From assembly GCA_037139195.1 (NCBI GenBank), contig JBAXGW010000004.1, positions 35,887-99,886 of the forward strand: a stretch of DNA of 64,000 nt, read 5' to 3'. Below the pieces are notes generated by a model. The model was not told where the DNA came from, did not search any database, and saw only the letters and a program-made list of their open reading frames with translations. A program made the translations under genes and the position numbers. Shown one piece after another: positions 61,129-64,000 of this stretch (position 1 is the first letter of the stretch; each line of letters opens with the position of its first letter). This DNA comes from JBAXGW01 sp037139195. GTDB lineage: Bacteria > Bacteroidota > Bacteroidia > Bacteroidales > JAHJDW01.

Positions 61129-61635
61129 TTATTGTTTAACTATTAATTCATATTTAAAATCACCTGACCAATAGTCATCCAATATTGCAATTAAAAATCT
61201 ATCACCCACTCTTAATTGATTATAATTAGCAATTGCATCCTTAAAATAATTGCAAAATTCATCAAACTGATGTTGTTTTGCTTGGCAAATAAATAATCTA
61301 TTTTGTGAATTAGCAACTAATAATTTTTCAAAATCATATTTGATTTGATATAAATTTCTTCCCCACTCAGACTCAACTACTAAGCCTATTGTTTCAAGCC
61401 TCTTGAGGTCATTGTATCTAGACCATACAATATCATACAACCATTCATTATTGAATTTATCTGTAAACCCAGAGCAACGAACTTCAAAACCAGAATCTGT
61501 TCCAAGTTCACAAATGAGTTCTTTTATTCTATATGTCCATTGTCTATCACCATTTATTTTTTTTTCATCTCCTTCTAAAGCAACTCTATCTAGAACTTTC
61601 ATAATATCCAGTTCAATTTTATCATATTTTTCCAT
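61129..61635 (-). CDS. Orphan protein with PD-(D/E)XK-like pattern
   Basis: The 168-residue soluble protein belongs to no family I can name. EWLYDIVWSRYND, then VVESEWG, then YDFEKLLVANSQNRLFICQ follows the Asp ... Glu-x-Glu ... layout seen in PD-(D/E)XK nuclease-fold proteins. I recall bacterial orphans with near-identical YDLVW / ESEW / DFEKLLVA motifs. The usual catalytic Lys after Glu-x is not obvious, so activity is doubtful. It starts 15 bp after the next gene upstream on the same strand, forming a two-gene unit with the secreted hypothetical protein. Confidence 0.65.
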   Translation of the reverse strand: MEKYDKIELDIMKVLDRVALEGDEKKINGDRQWTYRIKELICELGTDSGFEVRCSGFTDKFNNEWLYDIVWSRYNDLKRLETIGLVVESEWGRNLYQIKYDFEKLLVANSQNRLFICQAKQHQFDEFCNYFKDAIANYNQLRVGDRFLIAILDDYWSGDFKYELIVKQ

Positions 61636-61650
61636 AAAGTCTTTTTAAAA

Positions 61651-62781
61651 CTATTCGCTAATTATTTTCAAAATATTATTTTCAAAACAAAGATTAACGC
61701 CATAAGAATACCACCAAATATCTATTTCAGATTCAGATGTAGTAGTTTTATTAGTCCATAAAGGTTTACCCCATGATTCTATGCACATTTCGGATGTCAT
61801 TCCTATCTTAACTTTTTTAAGAGCGATAAGTTCTCCGTTTACTTTCCCAAATTTGCTAATACAATCAGATTTTCTTTTAGCTAAAGCATTAGCTTCTTTT
61901 GTTTTTCTATTTAATTCTTCCTGTTTTATCTGATTGATATTTTTTAGAAGAATGCTTTCAAGTGTAAAGCGACCTAAAGCTGCTTCAGAACCCCACTGTC
62001 TTATTGTACTTCCTAAATCGTACAAATAAATCTGCTCTCCTTTTTCATTTCTTAGAATATAAACAATACAAAATTCATTAAAAAACTCTCCTGAAGATGT
62101 ATTTCGTTTTTCAATTTTCATGATTGTAACATCAACACAAGTCCATTTCGACTTGTCTTTTAATCCGACAGATTTATATCTCTTCTTTTTTTCACCATAA
62201 ATATCATCATATATCTCAATATATCTTAAGTCAATCGTTTCATGAAGGTATACAGTATTAAATATCGTATTATAAATCAGCTTTTGATTTTTATATAATT
62301 TTTGTTGTTTAATAAAATAGGGTACTAAAATAAATTTAGGACGCATTTTAAGATTTGTTTCGTAATAATATATGTTATTGTTTATCTTACTTTTTAATTT
62401 AAAAATAAAATATCCATAACTCTCCCCGTAAATAATAATTTTTTTATCATTATATATTCTAGCACTTCTATCTTCACCAAAAATAATATCTATTATGGTA
62501 TAATAGGAATCCATTTTTAATTTGTTAGTGTCTGAATCATTCCAATAAAAATTTTTTATGTTATCATTTGTAAGAGAATCACAAATCGGTGGAAAGTAAA
62601 TATCTAAACCAATAAATTGTTTAATTCCTGCATGTCCTTCAACTTGGAAATTGTTTAAGCTATCATAAACAAGTGGTTTTGAAGCAATATATTCTTCTTT
62701 TGCATCAATCTTAGAAATTGTTATTTGTGCATATGAGGGGTATATACATAAAAATATAATTACGGATAAAATTTTTTTCAT
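61651..62781 (-). CDS. Hypothetical secreted protein with SmpA/BLIP-like C-terminus
   Basis: The 376-residue protein has a signal peptide (MKKILSVIIFLCIYPSYA) and a beta-rich, Tyr/Ile/Lys-rich middle of unknown type. Near the end KVKIGMTSEMCIESWGKPLWTNKT...IDIWWYSYGVNLCFENNILKII has the pattern of the small SmpA/OmlA or BLIP-like fold (K-x-G-M-T, then W-G-x-P, then a beta hairpin ending in F-x-N-x-x-L). No enzyme motif is visible. Base composition is even more AT-rich than its neighbours, consistent with accessory DNA. It is followed 15 bp later by the PD-(D/E)XK-like orphan. Confidence 0.7.
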   Translation of the reverse strand: MKKILSVIIFLCIYPSYAQITISKIDAKEEYIASKPLVYDSLNNFQVEGHAGIKQFIGLDIYFPPICDSLTNDNIKNFYWNDSDTNKLKMDSYYTIIDIIFGEDRSARIYNDKKIIIYGESYGYFIFKLKSKINNNIYYYETNLKMRPKFILVPYFIKQQKLYKNQKLIYNTIFNTVYLHETIDLRYIEIYDDIYGEKKKRYKSVGLKDKSKWTCVDVTIMKIEKRNTSSGEFFNEFCIVYILRNEKGEQIYLYDLGSTIRQWGSEAALGRFTLESILLKNINQIKQEELNRKTKEANALAKRKSDCISKFGKVNGELIALKKVKIGMTSEMCIESWGKPLWTNKTTTSESEIDIWWYSYGVNLCFENNILKIISE

Positions 62782-62903
62782 TGTTATAATTTTGTATTGT
62801 TCTGAATAATAATCTGATTGTAATGTTACAAATATATTAAATATGTTTATTAATTGCTAAGTCAAGTTATTTGATATATTGCTTGCCTAAATTTTTTTTT
62901 TAA

Positions 62904-63206
62904 TTATTTTCTATAATCAGGGTCGCTGTTTTGCAATATGTTAATCAAGTTAATTGCTACTAAAAACGACTTCTCTTCAATCAAATCCGCAGGAATTTCG
63001 TGGTCTTTCATTGATTTATAGAACAAGAACCATTTTTGAAAACCGTAAGTTTGCTCGGCAGTAAGTTTCCTATATAAGTAACGTCCTAACAATCGAGGGT
63101 CGGAAGAAACTGGCACGCCTTCCATACGTTTGATAGCAGAAACGAAGCCCAACATTTCGGAGTCGTCTTTCTTTTCTGTAGTAAGCACAAACGTAATAAA
63201 ATCCAT
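62904..63206 (-). CDS. Small hypothetical protein
   Basis: A 100-residue cytosolic protein, not recognised. It is mostly helical, with DPRLLGRYLYRKLTAEQTYGFQKWFLFYKSMKDHEIPADL in the middle. The ATG at 63206 gives MDFITFVLTT; a TTG at 63215 would add three residues. It is a plausible real gene because its composition is protein-like, but it has no context beyond the accessory region. Confidence 0.55.
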   Translation of the reverse strand: MDFITFVLTTEKKDDSEMLGFVSAIKRMEGVPVSSDPRLLGRYLYRKLTAEQTYGFQKWFLFYKSMKDHEIPADLIEEKSFLVAINLINILQNSDPDYRK

Positions 63207-63237
63207 AAGGTTCAATTATCAATCAAAAGTAAAGAAA

Positions 63238-63260
63238 AAAGCGGAGAAAAACTCCGCTTT
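63238..63260 (-). terminator. Hairpin terminator, minus strand
   Basis: AAAGCGGAG at 63238-63246 pairs with CTCCGCTTT at 63252-63260 around AAAAA. The minus-strand exit is T-rich (plus-strand A-rich flank at 63225-63240). It sits just downstream of the gene fragment at 63300-63431. Confidence 0.75.
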
Positions 63261-63299
63261 AACCCATAAAAATAGTATGAAAACACAAACAACTCAAAA

Positions 63300-63431
63300 T
63301 CAAACCTTATGAATTTCTTTAGCTTTTGGGAATCCGACCCATTTGCCATCCCTATCCAAGCCTCTATTTGCTAGTTCTTTGCGAAGATGCGAGAATAAAT
63401 CAATAAATTCTATGCTTTGTAAAAACAGTTT
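63300..63431 (-). pseudogene. C-terminal gene fragment
   Basis: A 43-codon minus-strand frame with no start codon in a sensible place ends at TGA 63300-63302. It reads SIEFIDLFSHLRKELANRGL, followed by DRDGKWVGFPKAKEIHKV. The composition is clearly protein-like, with amphipathic helix spacing, and it is followed by its own terminator. A TAA blocks the frame just upstream. It therefore looks like the surviving C-terminus of a deleted or disrupted gene. The family is unknown. Confidence 0.45.
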
Positions 63432-63486
63432 TTATTATTATATTTTCTCTGATATTAGATAATTTGCTAAAGGTCAGAGAGAACCA

Positions 63487-63534
63487 TACATGAATTTTCT
63501 ATAAAGGACTTGCTTTTTAAAGAAAATTCATGTA
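63487..63534. repeat. Perfect 14-bp inverted repeat upstream of the Rpn-like gene
   Basis: TACATGAATTTTCT at 63487-63500 is the exact reverse complement of AGAAAATTCATGTA at 63521-63534, with a 20-nt loop. It ends 23 bp before the ATG of the Rpn-like gene. It could be an operator, an RNA hairpin or an element end. Confidence 0.7.
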
Positions 63535-63557
63535 GGTTTGCACCAAATAAAATCAGC

Positions 63558-63950
63558 ATGTTTGAATTAACCGAAAAATATCTAAATCCTTTTACAGACT
63601 TTGGCTTCAAGAAGTTATTTGGAGAAGAAGTTAATAAGGATTTATTGATTGACTTTTTGAATAGCCTTTTAGAAGGCGAACAACTTGTTAAGGACTTGAC
63701 ATACTTGAAAAATGAGCATTTAGGAACTTCGGATATTGCACGAAAAGGCATATTTGACCTTTACTGTGAAAATGAAAAAGGCGAGAAATTTATTGTAGAA
63801 ATACAAAAAGCAAAGCAAGATTTTTTTAAAGACCGAAGCGTTTACTATTCTACATTCCCAATTCAAGAACAAGCAAAACAAGGAGTTTGGAACTATGAGT
63901 TAAAAGCGGTTTATACAATTGGAATTTTAAATTTCATATTTGAAGATTAG
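63558..63950 (+). CDS. Truncated Rpn-family recombination-promoting nuclease / PD-(D/E)XK transposase-like protein
   Basis: The 130-residue frame starts MFELTEKYLNPFTDFGFKKLFG, the typical opening of the Rpn/PD-(D/E)XK transposase-like family. It has the nuclease core Asp in GIFDLYCENEKGEKFIVEIQ, with Glu-x-Gln as the D...ExQ active-site variant. Family proteins are normally about 290-310 residues. Here the frame stops with two TAG codons and a TGA after NFIFED, near where the second half should begin, so the gene is truncated or decayed. ATG 63558 was chosen over TTG 63510. Full members act as DNA endonucleases promoting recombination. Confidence 0.75.
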   Translation: MFELTEKYLNPFTDFGFKKLFGEEVNKDLLIDFLNSLLEGEQLVKDLTYLKNEHLGTSDIARKGIFDLYCENEKGEKFIVEIQKAKQDFFKDRSVYYSTFPIQEQAKQGVWNYELKAVYTIGILNFIFED

Positions 63951-64000
63951 TAGTGATGCGTTAATATTTTCAGAATAATTGTATATAATTGATATTTAAA

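Noticed and set aside
1..64000. tRNA or rRNA genes and complete insertion sequences
   Set aside because: No cloverleaf-like segments, rRNA-like stretches or full transposase genes with terminal repeats were found by eye; a tRNA search would be needed to exclude a missed one.

Overview
This 64 kb window comes from an AT-rich chromosome (about one third GC, judged by eye) of a member of the Bacteroidota. Four things point there: secreted proteins with type IX secretion (T9SS) C-terminal sorting domains, Bacteroidota-type promoters with a TAnnTTTG -7 box and often a TTG or TTTG element about 20 bp upstream, very short 5' leaders with few Shine-Dalgarno sequences, and typical marker genes (a DUF3127 protein, an SDR-type threonine dehydrogenase, a roughly 400-residue QueA). 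The genus cannot be fixed from the sequence. No rRNA, tRNA, CRISPR array or complete insertion sequence was recognised.

Layout. 1-10.7 kb is housekeeping: a partial phosphopantetheinyl transferase divergent from ahcY, a DUF3127 protein with an SSB-like acidic tail, cysS, threonine dehydrogenase, a DEAD-box helicase, the folK-deoxynucleoside kinase pair, sppA and inorganic pyrophosphatase. 10.7-12.4 kb holds three orphan genes, two of them separated by a foldable cassette-boundary-like element. 12.7-18.9 kb is a tandem pair of large T9SS cargo proteins, followed by a small secreted Cys/His-rich repeat protein. 19.5-26.4 kb carries an OsmC / FlK-like thioesterase / RNA methyltransferase cluster, a large hybrid histidine kinase, and prfB, which needs a programmed +1 frameshift and heads a short operon. 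26.4-33 kb (minus strand) encodes two more giant surface proteins. queA-meaB follow, then two secreted proteins (lamin-tail and PKD types), a TPR/OmpA-like lipoprotein and tyrS.

43.8-56.6 kb contains an acyl-CoA ligase operon with a diacylglycerol kinase-like protein, a subtilase, a GNAT-like protein, tryptophanase, a PhoB/PhoR-like two-component pair, asd and a LamG-type T9SS protein. sucA (2-oxoglutarate dehydrogenase E1) follows, with no sucB beside it. From 59.6 kb to the end the window becomes accessory: small orphan genes, a metallopeptidase-like protein, a PD-(D/E)XK-like orphan, related hairpins, gene fragments and a truncated Rpn-family nuclease gene behind a perfect 14-bp inverted repeat.

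Several long reading frames begin at TTG upstream of the real start. Where a -7 promoter box lies inside the extension (subtilase, asd, LamG protein), the later ATG was chosen. The best candidates for new biology are the secreted Cys/His-rich repeat protein, the structured intergenic elements near 11.4 kb and 50.1 kb, the CTCTGTG repeats near 56.7 kb, and the accessory tail. No complete new multi-gene defence or biosynthetic system could be demonstrated.
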